Of a stretch of 64,000 nucleotides of DNA, positions 49,177-59,408 are shown in pieces. The stretch spans positions 3,782,001 through 3,846,000 of the forward strand of contig NZ_CP073105.1 of NCBI RefSeq assembly GCF_018138085.1, written 5' to 3'. Below the pieces are notes generated by a model. The model searched no databases. It saw only the letters and a program-made list of their open reading frames with translations, and was not told where the DNA came from. The position numbers were made by a program, and so were the translations under genes. The stretch's first letter is position 1. Each line of letters opens with the position of its first letter. This stretch comes from Stutzerimonas stutzeri. GTDB lineage: Bacteria; Pseudomonadota; Gammaproteobacteria; Pseudomonadales; Pseudomonadaceae.

Positions 49177-51828
49177 CTACTCGGCCCGCGCCAACTCCTG
49201 TGCAAGGAACGGAGCGGTTCTGCTGCCAGACGTTCGGGCCACCTGCTGAGGGGAGCCCGTAACCACGATGCTGCCGCCGGTAGCGCCTGCACCAGGCCCC
49301 ACGTCGATCACCCAATCGGCCTGGGCCACCGCGCGCATATCGTGCTCGATCATCACCACGGTGTTGCCGGCATCGACCAGGCGCTGCAACTGGATCAGCA
49401 GCCGGTCGGCATCCGACGCATGCAGCCCGGTGGTCGGCTCGTCGAGCACGTACAGGCTTCGGCCGCGCTGGCTGCGCTGAAGCTCGGTCGCCAGCTTGAT
49501 GCGCTGCGCCTCGCCACCGGAAAGCTCGGTGGCCGGTTGCCCCAGGCGCAGATAGCCCAGTCCGATATCGCGCAGCAGTTGCAGTGGCCTTGCCACAGCG
49601 TCTTCACCCGCGAAGAATTCGCTGGCTTCGTCCACGGTCATCTGCAGCACCTCGGCGATGTTGCGCGCGTTCCATTGCACCTTCAGCGTGGCCTCGTTGT
49701 AGCGTGCGCCATGGCACGTCGGGCACGGCGCGTACACGCTGGGCATGAACAGCAGTTCCACGCTGACGAAGCCCTCGCCCTCGCAGGTCTCGCAGCGCCC
49801 CTTGGCGACGTTGAACGAGAAACGGCCGGCGTCATAGCGGCGGCGGCGAGCGTCGGGCGTGGCGGCGAACAGCTTGCGCACGTGGTCGAACAGGCCGGTG
49901 TAGGTAGCCAGGTTCGAGCGCGGCGTGCGCCCGATCGGCTTCTGGTCCACCTGCACCAGGCGCTGTATGGCGTCCACGTCGCCCGCCAGATGGCCGCCGG
50001 TCGCTTCGATCACTGCCGGCCCTTCGCTGGTGGCGCTTTCGGCTACATCGTCTTCCGGCTCGTGGCCCAGGTGCAGCAGCACCAGCTCCGGCAGGGCCTG
50101 CGCGACGAGGCTGGACTTGCCCGAGCCGGAGATGCCGGTGACGGCCGTCAGCACGCCCAGCGGAATGCGCGCATTCACGCCATGCAGGTTGTGGCGGTGG
50201 ATGCCCTGCAGTTCCAGCCAGCCGGTCGCTTCGCGTGCCCGGCTTCCCGGCGCGGGGATCTCCTCGAACAGATAGCGGGCGGTGCGCGATTCGGCAATCT
50301 TGCGCAGGCCATCCGGCTCGCCGCTGTAGAGCACGCGGCCGCCACGCTCTCCGGCATCCGGCCCGACATCCACCAGCCATTGCGCGCGGCGCATCAGGTC
50401 CAGGTCGTGCTCCACCACGAATACCGAGTTGCCGGCATCGCGCAGCCGGTCGAGCGCGTCGTATAGGGCCTGGCTGTCGGAGGGGTGCAGGCCCGCCGAG
50501 GGCTCGTCGAGCACGTACACGACACCGAACAGCAGGGAACTCAATTGCGTGGCCAGCCGCAGGCGCTGCAACTCGCCGGCCGAAAGCGTCGGCGTGGTCC
50601 GGTCCAGCGTCAGGTAGCCCAGGCCCAGCCCACGCAGTTGGCGCAGGCGTGCCATCACGCCACCGGCCAGGCGCTGCGCGGCGAGGCGCTTTTCTTCCGA
50701 TAGCGCCGAGGTGCGGCGCACGTCGGGCGATACCGCATGGACGGCGCGCCCGGAGGCCGCGCGTTCGGCACGGTCGCGTCGGGTCGCTTCCTTGTCCGTA
50801 GCCGCCCCCGCTGCATGGGCGCGGAAATCGCCCTGGGCGATGGGTTCGAGCAAGGCCGCCAACTGGTCCAGCGGCATCTGCATGAACGCGCCGATGTCCA
50901 CGCCGGCGAAGGTGACCGACAGCGCCTCGGACTTGAGCCGCTTGCCGTGGCAGGTGGGGCACGGTTTGCCCTCCATGAACCGGGACACGCGCTTTCTCAT
51001 CAGCGCGCTCTGGGTGTTGGCAAAGGTGTGCATCACATACCGCCGGGCGCCGGTGAAGGTGCCCATGTAGCTCGGCTCCATCTTGCGCTTGAGCGCGGCG
51101 CGGGTTTCGGCGGGCGTGAAGCCGGCGTACACCGGCACCGTCGGTGTTTCCTCGGTGAACAGAATCCAGTCGCGATCCTTCTTCGGCAGGTCCTTCCACG
51201 GTCGGTCAACGTCGTAGCCCATGCTGACCAGGATGTCGCGCAGGTTCTGGCCTTGCCAGGCGGGGGGCCAGGAGGCGATCGCCCGCTCGCGGATGCTCAG
51301 GGAGGGATCGGGCACCATGATGGCCTCAGTCACCTCGTACACATGGCCCAGGCCGTGGCAGGTCGGGCACGCTCCCTGCGGCGTGTTGGGCGAAAAATCC
51401 TCGGCGTACAGCATGGGCTGGTTGGCTGGGTAGGCGCCAGCGCGCGAATACATCATCCGCACCAGGCTGGACAAGGTGGTCACACTGCCCACAGAGGAAC
51501 GCGCGTTGCTGGAGCCCCGCTGCTGTTGCAGCGCCACCGCCGGCGGCAGGCCGTCGATCGCATCGACGTCCGGCACGCCGGCCTGTTCGATCAGTCGCCG
51601 CGCATAGGGGGCCACCGACTCGAAGTAGCGCCGCTGGGCCTCCGCATAGATGGTGCCAAAGGCCAGCGAGGACTTACCGGAGCCGGAGACACCCGAGAAC
51701 ACCACCAGCGCGTTACGCGGGATGGAGACGTCCACCTCCTTGAGGTTGTTCTCGCGCGCGCCACGCACCTGCACGAGGCCGCTGGCCGCAGCGGTACAAG
51801 AGGATTCACCGAAAGAATTGTTTGGCAT
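49177..51828 (-). CDS. UvrA-like ABC ATPase (UvrA2/drug-resistance type)
   Basis: 883 residues from the ATG at 51828 (MPNNSFGESSCTAAASGLVQVRGARENNLKEVDVSIPRNALVVFSG). Two ABC modules: Walker A GVSGSGKSSLAFG near 50 and GISGSGKSSLVAQ near 575; signatures TLSAGELQRLRLA and ELSGGEAQRIKLA; Walker B VVYVLDEPSAGLHP and LYVLDEPTTGLHA. Zinc-type Cys pairs appear in CPTCHGLGH, CPTCHGKRLK and CETCEGEGF...CPTCHGARYN. It is shorter than housekeeping UvrA (about 940), fitting UvrA2-class paralogues linked to DNA-damage or drug tolerance. Its first codons and leader are a near copy of those of the next gene upstream. Confidence 0.9.
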   Translation of the reverse strand: MPNNSFGESSCTAAASGLVQVRGARENNLKEVDVSIPRNALVVFSGVSGSGKSSLAFGTIYAEAQRRYFESVAPYARRLIEQAGVPDVDAIDGLPPAVALQQQRGSSNARSSVGSVTTLSSLVRMMYSRAGAYPANQPMLYAEDFSPNTPQGACPTCHGLGHVYEVTEAIMVPDPSLSIRERAIASWPPAWQGQNLRDILVSMGYDVDRPWKDLPKKDRDWILFTEETPTVPVYAGFTPAETRAALKRKMEPSYMGTFTGARRYVMHTFANTQSALMRKRVSRFMEGKPCPTCHGKRLKSEALSVTFAGVDIGAFMQMPLDQLAALLEPIAQGDFRAHAAGAATDKEATRRDRAERAASGRAVHAVSPDVRRTSALSEEKRLAAQRLAGGVMARLRQLRGLGLGYLTLDRTTPTLSAGELQRLRLATQLSSLLFGVVYVLDEPSAGLHPSDSQALYDALDRLRDAGNSVFVVEHDLDLMRRAQWLVDVGPDAGERGGRVLYSGEPDGLRKIAESRTARYLFEEIPAPGSRAREATGWLELQGIHRHNLHGVNARIPLGVLTAVTGISGSGKSSLVAQALPELVLLHLGHEPEDDVAESATSEGPAVIEATGGHLAGDVDAIQRLVQVDQKPIGRTPRSNLATYTGLFDHVRKLFAATPDARRRRYDAGRFSFNVAKGRCETCEGEGFVSVELLFMPSVYAPCPTCHGARYNEATLKVQWNARNIAEVLQMTVDEASEFFAGEDAVARPLQLLRDIGLGYLRLGQPATELSGGEAQRIKLATELQRSQRGRSLYVLDEPTTGLHASDADRLLIQLQRLVDAGNTVVMIEHDMRAVAQADWVIDVGPGAGATGGSIVVTGSPQQVARTSGSRTAPFLAQELARAE

Positions 51829-51848
51829 GTTCTTATCCTGTAGTTCGT
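51800..51848 (-). repeat. Duplicated start region, copy 1 (uvrA-like gene)
   Basis: 49 bp 45/49 identical to 53691-53739. Both cover the 20-nt leader ACGAACTACAGGATAAGAAC, the ATG, and the first codons MPxxSxGESS. The two genes therefore share translation-initiation signals and a common N-terminal tag. Confidence 0.9.
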
Positions 51849-51853
51849 CCCGC

Positions 51854-53719
51854 TCAGGACGGGACTTCCTGAGTCCGGGGGCCGCGGCGACTGGCTTCGA
51901 GCGCTGCGGTGACAGTGCGGGCGTCGTAGCTACCGCGCAGGCGGCGACCCTCGACGAAGAACGTCGGCGTGACATGCGCACCGCTGGCGACCGCACTGGC
52001 GAGGTCGCGCTCGACACGCTCGATCACCGCAGGGCTGTCGAGATCCGCGATGAACCGATCGACGTCGAGCCCAAGCTCTACGGCGTAGCCGATCAGATCC
52101 TCGCGCTCCAGCGCGTGCTGACGGGTAAACACGAAGTCCAGCCACGGCCAGAACATCCCCTGATTCGATGCCGCCTCGGACGCACGCGCGGCGATCGGCC
52201 CATGCGGGTGGTGCGGCAAATGGCGCACCACATACCGCAGGTCGTCCCCGAAGTGGGCGCGCAGATCCTCCCAAGAACCGGTAGCGTGCGCACAGTACGC
52301 GCACTCGAAGTCCACGTACTCCACCAGCGTGAGCTGCGCGTCCTCTGGCCCGCGGATGTGATCGACCTCGGGATCGACCGGCGGCTCAAGCACCATCGGC
52401 AGATCGGCGGTCTCCTCACCCCACCTGCGTGCGGCAACCTTGAAGATGAGCCACCCGAGCAACGTGGCGAGCATCATCGACACGAGCACGCCGACCGTCG
52501 CCTGGCGGCCCAGGTCGGAGGTCGTGCCGAACGCGAGCCCGATGATGAGCAGCGACACGGTGAACCCGATCCCGGACAGTGCCGCACCACCGAACACGCT
52601 CCCCATTCCGACACCCGCCGGCAGGCGCCCCAAGCCGAGGCGGACCGCGGCGAGAGTGATGAGCCCGATGCCCAGGAGCTTGCCGAGCACGAGCCCCGCG
52701 ATGACGCCCCAGGTCACGGGCGAGCCGAAGGCCTCCGCGAGCAGCCCACCACGCAGGTCCACCCCGGCGTTCGCCAAGGCGAACACCGGCACGATCAGCA
52801 GCGCTGTCGGCAGCCGCAGGAACTCGTGCAGCCGCTCATTCACCGAGATACCCTGGGACAGCCCGCAGTCCACTGCGCGAGCCGATGCGGCACTCGGAGA
52901 CTGCCAGAAGTCACGGAACAACTGTCTTGCCGCGACGACCTTGTGACGTTGCGTTGCGTAGGCGGGGATCAGGAGCCCCGCGGCCATCCCGGCGAGGGAG
53001 GCATGAATGCCGGAGTACACGGTCGCGAGCCACAGCACGATCACGATCAGCACATACGGCGTTGCCCGCCACTGGCGGGTGCGCCCCAGCAACCACAACC
53101 CGACGAGACTGGCGAGGGCGATCAGCAACGGGACGACGCGGATCTCCTCGCTATAGACGATGCCGATGATGGACACGGCGAGGAAGTCATCGACCACGGT
53201 CAGGGTGAGCAAGAACACGCGCAACTGACCGGATAGCCGCGGGCCGACGATCGCCAGGGTGCCCAGCATGAACGCCGTATCGGTACCGACCACCGCCCCC
53301 CACCCGCGCAGGCCCTCACTTCCGGCCAGCCCCACGATCAGGACATACAGCAGCGCGGGCAGCACGACACCCGCGACCCCCGCGATCAGAGCGAGACGGG
53401 CACGGCTGCGGTCCCTGAGCGACCCGTGGGCGAATTCCTGACGCACCTCCAGGCCGATCAGGAAGAAGAAGACGACCATCAGGCCGTCGTTGACCCAGTG
53501 ATGCAGATCCATGTGCAGGCCCAATGGCCCAAAGTTGAACCCGACGTCCAGGTGCCACAACTCGAAATAGGCATCGGATAGCGGCGAGTTCGCCCACGCC
53601 AGCGCCACAACCGTGACGATCACCAGCAGCACCGCAGCCCCAGACTCAGTGCGTAGATAGCGGGCAACTCGTCTCCGTCTGATATTCGCAGAGGATTCAC
53701 CGAGAGAAGCGTCTGGCAT
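51854..53719 (-). CDS. NhaA Na+/H+ antiporter fused to a DsbA-like thioredoxin domain
   Basis: 621 residues from the ATG at 53719 (MPDASLGESSANIRRRRVARYLRTESGAAVLLVIVTVVALAWANS). Residues to about 410 form an NhaA antiporter with FFFLIGLEVRQEF, VGTDTAFMLGTLAIVG, TLTVVDDFLAVSIIGIVYS (paired ion-binding Asp residues) and GGAALSGIGFTVSLLIIGLAF. From about 440 a DsbA/thioredoxin_4 domain has FECAYCAH (CxxC) and the cis-Pro in HVTPTFFVEGRRLRGSYD. The fusion is best known from Actinobacteria, which with the codon style suggests transfer. The cytosolic or periplasmic side of the C-terminal domain cannot be fixed here. Five bp upstream of the uvrA-like leader. Confidence 0.9.
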   Translation of the reverse strand: MPDASLGESSANIRRRRVARYLRTESGAAVLLVIVTVVALAWANSPLSDAYFELWHLDVGFNFGPLGLHMDLHHWVNDGLMVVFFFLIGLEVRQEFAHGSLRDRSRARLALIAGVAGVVLPALLYVLIVGLAGSEGLRGWGAVVGTDTAFMLGTLAIVGPRLSGQLRVFLLTLTVVDDFLAVSIIGIVYSEEIRVVPLLIALASLVGLWLLGRTRQWRATPYVLIVIVLWLATVYSGIHASLAGMAAGLLIPAYATQRHKVVAARQLFRDFWQSPSAASARAVDCGLSQGISVNERLHEFLRLPTALLIVPVFALANAGVDLRGGLLAEAFGSPVTWGVIAGLVLGKLLGIGLITLAAVRLGLGRLPAGVGMGSVFGGAALSGIGFTVSLLIIGLAFGTTSDLGRQATVGVLVSMMLATLLGWLIFKVAARRWGEETADLPMVLEPPVDPEVDHIRGPEDAQLTLVEYVDFECAYCAHATGSWEDLRAHFGDDLRYVVRHLPHHPHGPIAARASEAASNQGMFWPWLDFVFTRQHALEREDLIGYAVELGLDVDRFIADLDSPAVIERVERDLASAVASGAHVTPTFFVEGRRLRGSYDARTVTAALEASRRGPRTQEVPS

Positions 53720-53739
53720 GTTCTTATCCTGTAGTTCGT
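53691..53739 (-). repeat. Duplicated start region, copy 2 (nhaA fusion gene)
   Basis: Second copy of the 49-bp start module at 51800-51848, differing at four positions, three of which are in the first codons. The leader and ATG are identical. Confidence 0.9.
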
Positions 53740-53775
53740 GAGGTAGCGATGGGCCGATTTCGGGGGGGATGTCGG

Positions 53776-55088
53776 TCAAGCGTCCGGGCTTGGCGGCGTC
53801 GCGTCATCGAGCGAGCGCAGCCAAGTAAGCCTTTCTCCCAGCCTTCGCTCGACGCCCCTGTCCGTTGGCTGGTACCAGCCCGGCCGCGCCACGCCCTCGG
53901 GAAAATAGGTTTGCCCAGCGGCATAGCCGTTGGGCTCATCATGCGCGTAGCGGTAGCCTTCGTGATAGCCCATCTGCTTCATCAGCTTCGTCGGCGCATT
54001 GCGAAGATGGAGCGGCACAGGCTGGGAGCCGCTGCGCTTGACGAATGCCTTGGCCTGATCCCAGGCCGCATAGGCGGCATTCGACTTGGGGGCCAGAGCG
54101 AGGTAAGTCACCGCCTGGGCCAGCGGTATCTCGCCTTCGGGCGAGCCCAGCCTGTCGTAGGCCAGCGCGGCATTGAGTGCCAGTTGCAGCGCCTGCGGGT
54201 CGGCATTGCCGATGTCTTCGCTGGCCATAACCACCATGCGGCGGGTCACCTGGCTCACGTCGCCGCTGCCGTCGAGGATGCGGGCCAGCCAATACAGGGC
54301 CGCATCGGGGTCGGAACCCCTCAGCGACTTGTGGAAGGCTGAGAGCTGCCAGTAGAACTCGTCGCCACCTTTGTCGAACCTGCGCAGCGATGGACTGGTG
54401 GACAGCCTGGCGAACTCGCCATCGACCACGACCTTGCCAGCGCCCGACGCAGCATTCGTCACCTGCTCAAGCAGATTGAGGAAGCGCCTGCCGTCGCCAT
54501 CGGCAAAGCCCATTAGCAGGTCCAGCGCGTCCGCGTCCAGCGTGACGCCCTGGAGATGCGGCAGCGCGCGTTCATAGAGCTGGTTCAGTTCGTCGCTGGA
54601 CAGCGGTTCGAGGGTATAGACCTGCGCGCGCGAGAGCAGTGCGGAATTGACCGCCAACCCCGGATGCTCGGTGGTCCCCCCCACCAGGGTCAGGAGACCG
54701 GACTCGACATGGGGCAGCAGGGCATCCTGCTGCGCCTTGTTGAAGCGATGGATTTCATCGACGAAAAGCACCGTCGATCGACCATGGTTGTCCAGTTCAG
54801 CCTGGGCCTCGTCGATGGCTTGCCGGATGTCCTTCACCCCGGCCAGCACGGCCGAGATGGCGATGAATCGGCTGTCGGTCGCACTAGCGGCCAGGCGCCC
54901 CAGGGTGGTCTTGCCCACGCCTGGCGGCCCCAGAGGATGAACGAGTGCAACTTGCCCGCCTCGAACGCGAGACGCAGCGGCTTACCGGGGCCGAGCAAGT
55001 GCCGTTGCCCGACTAATTCATCCAGCGTCTTGGGCCGCAGGAGTTCGGCCAAGGGAGGCTTGGGCTTTGTCGTGAATAGATCGGTCAA
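53776..55088 (-). pseudogene. rarA: RarA (MgsA) AAA+ ATPase with a frameshift in Walker A
   Basis: Replication-fork AAA+ ATPase of the RarA/MgsA/WRNIP1 family. The first frame (55088 leftward) reads MTDLFTTKPKPPLAELLRPKTLDELVGQRHLLGPGKPLRLAFEAGKLHSFILWG, and the other frame continues VGKTTLGRLAASATDSRFIAISAVLAGVKDIRQA with Walker B VLFVDEIHRFNKAQQDALLPHVE and the C-terminal domains to 53776. At about 54930 a C run is one base short, splitting the expected GPPGVGKTT. Unless this is a sequencing error, the product is lost. The next 56 bp lead to the nhaA fusion. Confidence 0.85.
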
Positions 55089-55243
55089 GTTGCTCTCCCT
55101 GGCATTTCTGATAGTTGACGTTCCGATAAGGTGGGCACCTCAATCCAGAGAGCCGGATTTATCCAACGCTGTGGGCTCTTTGTCGGCAATCGCATGCATG
55201 ATGATGCGAGAGCCGCGGTAGCCGATGCTGTTCCATACCCAGC

Positions 55244-55771
55244 TCAACGCGACGCTGAGCCGTTCTCCACCAGCGAGTAGCACAGGCTGGCAGGATCGAA
55301 GCGATCGACCTCCTTCTCCGTTTCCGGCGTCCACGGAAGAAGTCTCAAACGGATGCCGGATACGACCGGGCCGGGAGGAACAAATCCATGCTTGAACGGA
55401 TTTTCGCCGCACGGCTCTCCCGTCTCGGAATCCAGCGAAGCGCACCAGAGATACGTTGAGAACTCGGTGTGCTTTTCACAGTGCAGGTCTCCCTCATCCC
55501 ATGTCACGCCGTGAAGCGGCGTAGCGTGGTCGGGCTCGGCAACGCCGAAGCGATGAGACAACTCACTCATCGCCATCTGATCCCTGGCCTGATCGCCTTC
55601 GGTCATGAAAGCGAGCTGCAATATGCCGCGGGGGGCCTGAATCAACAGATGCGGGCGCGCATGCACTTCACCCACGGCCGCAGCACGATCGGCATAGGCC
55701 GGCATGCCGTACACGGTGGCGGTCGGGGCGGGTTGTACGGTCGTCGTATTGATGTTGGCCGGCTCTTGCAT
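55244..55771 (-). pseudogene. Truncated DUF3422-family gene
   Basis: From the ATG at 55771 (MQEPANINTTTVQPAPTATVYGMPAYADRAAAVGEVHARPHLLIQAPRGILQLAFMTEGDQ) the 175 codons resemble the N-terminal portion of DUF3422 membrane proteins, including HCEKHTEFSTYLWCAS. The frame stops after SLCYSLVENGSASR, and the remaining part of a normal protein of over 400 residues, with its membrane helices, is absent. A second frame after it (SVALSWVWNSIGYRGSRII) runs to 55140 without recognisable similarity. Function of the family is unknown. Confidence 0.65.
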
Positions 55772-55817
55772 AACGACCCCATTTCTCATTGGTTGAAAAA
55801 CACGCTTCAAAGCAAAT

Positions 55818-55852
55818 GCCCGCAGCCATGCGTTTCGCACATGGCTGCGGGC
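55818..55852 (-). terminator. Hairpin after the VOC gene
   Basis: GCCCGCAGCCATG and CATGGCTGCGGGC form a perfect 13-bp stem with a 9-nt loop, about 100 bp downstream of the VOC gene and just before the DUF3422 remnant. The U-run is weak on both strands, so termination strength is uncertain. Confidence 0.5.
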
Positions 55853-55953
55853 CGATCTTCATGAGCAGGCACCGCTCTACACGGTCCGTCTAATAGGCTC
55901 GCCGTATAGAGGCTTGTGCTGGCCCTTTCAGAACGCCCTCAGCTTCCTTGCTT

Positions 55954-56352
55954 TCAGACGAAGGTGTACGAGCAGACCTTGTTGCCCGCCGGATCACGCA
56001 GGTAGGCCGCATAGGCACCCGGCAGGTGACCACGCGGGCCAGGCTGGCCCTCGTCGGTGCCGCCTGCGGCAAGGCCGGCGGAGTGGAAGGCATCCACTTC
56101 GGCGGGAGTGGCGGCCGCAAAGCCGACCGTCACGCCGTTGCTGGAAGGCGCTTCATCATTGCCCGGACGGGCAATGATGAAAGCCGGCTTTTCGCGACCG
56201 AAAAGCACCCATCCGTTGCCGAAAGGACCAAGGTTCTTGATGCCTAGAGCACCCAGAGCGGCGTCGTAGAACGCGGCCGACTTCTGGACGTCGGCGGCGC
56301 CGACGAAGACGTGCGAGAAGATGCCGTCGCCGGAAATGACAGGATTGGACAT
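55954..56352 (-). CDS. VOC-family (glyoxalase-like) protein
   Basis: 132 residues: MSNPVISGDGIFSHVFVGAADVQKSAAFYDAALGALGIKNLGPFGNGWVLFGREKPAFIIARP, ending AAYLRDPAGNKVCSYTF. The beta-alpha-beta-beta-beta pattern and the ends H-V (residue about 14) and DPAGN mark the glyoxalase/bleomycin-resistance superfamily. It lies 43 bp after frmA on the same strand and is likely part of the formaldehyde operon; a glutathione-adduct or aldehyde role is inferred from context only. Confidence 0.85.
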   Translation of the reverse strand: MSNPVISGDGIFSHVFVGAADVQKSAAFYDAALGALGIKNLGPFGNGWVLFGREKPAFIIARPGNDEAPSSNGVTVGFAAATPAEVDAFHSAGLAAGGTDEGQPGPRGHLPGAYAAYLRDPAGNKVCSYTFV

Positions 56353-56395
56353 GGTTAATTTCCTTGGTGGCTGGTGTTGAATGGATAGTGAGTGA

Positions 56396-57529
<1,134 letters not shown>

Positions 57530-57564
57530 CTAAATTTGCCCTCACCGAGGGCACCCTGGTGCCT

Positions 57565-57840
57565 CTACCGCAGATAGGAGCGGACGATAGAGATGGTCTC
57601 GTCAATGGACTTGTTCTGCGAATCGCTCCTGATTTCGCTACTGGGAAACTCTTCCCGCAGATAGCTCTCCAGAACCGTTGCCATCAATCCGTTGACTGCG
57701 CCACGAACGGCCGCAAGCTGCTGAAGAATTGCAGGACATTCCGCACCTGCATCAAGCGCTTGCTCAAGAGTCGCTACCTGACCTTTGATGCGCCTGATGC
57801 GCGTCAGTGCTTGCTTCTTTTCTTCCGGACTGTGTGGCAT
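57565..57840 (-). CDS. frmR: Formaldehyde-responsive repressor FrmR
   Basis: Repressor of the CsoR/RcnR (DUF156) family, inactivated by formaldehyde crosslinking. The 91-residue protein MPHSPEEKKQALTRIRRIKGQVATLEQALDAGAECPAILQQLAAVRGAVNGLMATVLESYLREEF keeps the N-terminal Pro2 and the Cys in AECPAI that form the formaldehyde-sensing site in FrmR. The frame is open far upstream (to 58248), but the ATG at 57840 gives the normal length. Operator 40 bp upstream. Confidence 0.94.
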   Translation of the reverse strand: MPHSPEEKKQALTRIRRIKGQVATLEQALDAGAECPAILQQLAAVRGAVNGLMATVLESYLREEFPSSEIRSDSQNKSIDETISIVRSYLR

Positions 57841-57879
57841 CGAACACCTCTCTACTTGGGTACACTGCCGCATTATACA

Positions 57880-57896
57880 ATACTCCCCCATAGTAT
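57880..57896 (-). promoter_or_regulatory. FrmR operator overlapping the frmRA promoter
   Basis: On the minus strand ATACTATGGGGGAGTAT: a G5 tract flanked by AT-rich inverted arms (ATACT/AGTAT), the form of site bound by FrmR/RcnR-type repressors. TATAAT-like bases (57871-57876, minus strand) lie just downstream of it, so binding would cover the promoter. Confidence 0.75.
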
Positions 57897-57929
57897 ATGC
57901 GACCGAAAATCGACACAAAATCTGTGACG

Positions 57930-58206
57930 CTTCAAAATCGTAGACGTCAGCGGTCTTTACGGTGCCACTATGCCCCTCCCCGAACTCGTCACGGATAACC
58001 CCATGCTCCTGCATGAGGTGGCCGATCTCATGGAAATACACCCAGGTGATCGCAGCGACGAATAAATTATTGACGAGATCCTCGTCGGTGAAGCACTTAG
58101 GGAGCCACTGCAAAAATAGCCAACTGTGCCAGCCCTTGTCACACTGAACGCCCTCTCGACCATCTCCTTCAAACAATCCGAAACGCGCTATGCAGAAGAC
58201 CTTTTC
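57930..58206 (-). pseudogene. Remnant of a HExxH metallopeptidase-like gene
   Basis: Translation leftward from the IS boundary gives VFCIARFGLFEGDGREGVQC, DLVNNLFVAAITWVYFHEIGHLMQEHGVI and EFGEGHSGTVKTADVYDFEAS. HEIGH is a zinc-peptidase motif and the later Glu/Asp-rich segment resembles the third-ligand region of such enzymes. The 5' end is cut by the IS3-type element at 58207 and the 3' end runs, still in frame, into the frmR promoter. A relic, of an IrrE/ImmA-like or phage-type peptidase at best guess. Confidence 0.6.
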
Positions 58207-58262
58207 GGGTTCTACCCCATTAGCACGGACACTTTCGAGTAAGCTCATGCCGAGCTGAAGGA

Positions 58263-58565
58263 GTGTTCATGAAGCGCAAGAAATACAGCCCCGAGTTCAA
58301 GCGGGAAGCCATCGAGTTGGTTCGTCGTTCAGGGGCGAGCTGTCGACAGGTGGCCCTGGAGATTGGTGTGGCTCCGAACCTGCTCACACGCTGGGTTCGA
58401 GAGGCACAGCCAGGCGCAGAAAAGGCCTTTCCCGGAACAGGTAGTCCGCGAGATGAGGAGCTGGCCCGCCTCAAGCGTGAGTTGGCCCGGGTGACCAAGG
58501 AACGTGATTTTTTAAGAGACGCGGCAGCGTACTTTGCCAGGGAGTCATCGAGCGGTACACGGTGA
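58263..58565 (+). CDS. IS3-family transposase OrfA (second element)
   Basis: 100 residues [47 protein letters not shown], an HTH protein with a C-terminal helix [29 protein letters not shown] slippery heptamer T-TTT-TTA at 58508-58514 lies in the correct phase for -1 frameshifting into OrfB. Confidence 0.9.
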   Translation: MFMKRKKYSPEFKREAIELVRRSGASCRQVALEIGVAPNLLTRWVREAQPGAEKAFPGTGSPRDEELARLKRELARVTKERDFLRDAAAYFARESSSGTR

Positions 58566-59403
58566 TCCAGCGCTGCCGCAACGAGTACCCGGTACGTCTG
58601 ATGTGCCGTTGCCTAAAGGTTTCTGCCAGTGGCTATTACGCCGCCCGCGAACTCAAGAGAATGCACGTCTGGTCAGGCGCATTCGTGAGATTCATGAGGA
58701 CAGCCGTGGCGTGATCGGCGCACCGCGCATGCATGAGGATTTGCTCGACGAGGGCGAAATCGTCAGCTTGAACCGCGTTGCTCGCCTGATGGCGGCTGAG
58801 CGAATTCAAGGCTGGCCACGCCGTAAGAGGCGTGGTTTTGGAAGAGTCGCCAGTGGCCGTCCAGCAGGCGTGAAAAACCTGCTGGAGCGCGATTTCACCG
58901 CGCAGGAGCCGGAGCGCAAGTGGGTCACGGACATCACGGAAATAGCCACACTGGAAGGCAAGCTTTTCCTATGCGTGGTGCTCGACTTGTACAGCAAGCT
59001 GGTGATCGGTTGGTCGATGCATCACCGCCAGGATCGGCAGATGGTGATTCGAGCAGTGGAGATGGCGATTTGGCAGCGCCAGGGTGACTGGTCCGTAATC
59101 CTGCATTCGGATCGCGGTAGCCAATTCACCAGCACCGACTACCAGCGCTTTCTGAATCGCAACACGCTGGTCTGCAGCATGAGTGCCGTCGGGCATTGCG
59201 GCGACAACGCAGCCTGTGAAGGCTTCTTCGGTCAGCTCAAACGGGAGCGCGTTGTCCATCAGTCGTATCGAACTCGTGAAGAAGCACGGGCGGATTTATT
59301 CGACTACATCGAGCGGTTTCATAACCCACGAATGCGTCGTAGAGTCGCCAGGCAAGATCTGAAGTTTTCAGCCCTTTTCAAACCGTCCGTGGAAACGGGG
59401 TAG
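58550..59403 (+). pseudogene. IS3-family transposase OrfB with an internal frame change
   Basis: After a normal -1 shift the frame reads [35 protein letters not shown], but the next conserved part ([37 protein letters not shown] and the catalytic core) is in the other frame. An indel near 58640-58650 thus breaks OrfB. The DDE residues are otherwise present: Asp in WVTDITEIA, Asp in [10 protein letters not shown], Glu in [15 protein letters not shown]. As it stands the element cannot make a normal OrfAB. Confidence 0.75.
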
Positions 59404-59408
59404 AACCC

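Larger units (their letters stand above)
58207..59408 (+). mobile_element. IS3-family element, second type, with a frameshifted OrfB
   Basis: About 1.2 kb with ends GGGTTCTACCCCATTAGCAC (left) and the inverted GGGTTCTACCCCGTTTCCAC (right). No target duplication is evident, and the DNA on either side belongs to different broken genes, so a deletion or rearrangement has occurred at it. A 145-bp inverted copy of its right end lies at 34102-34246. Confidence 0.88.
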
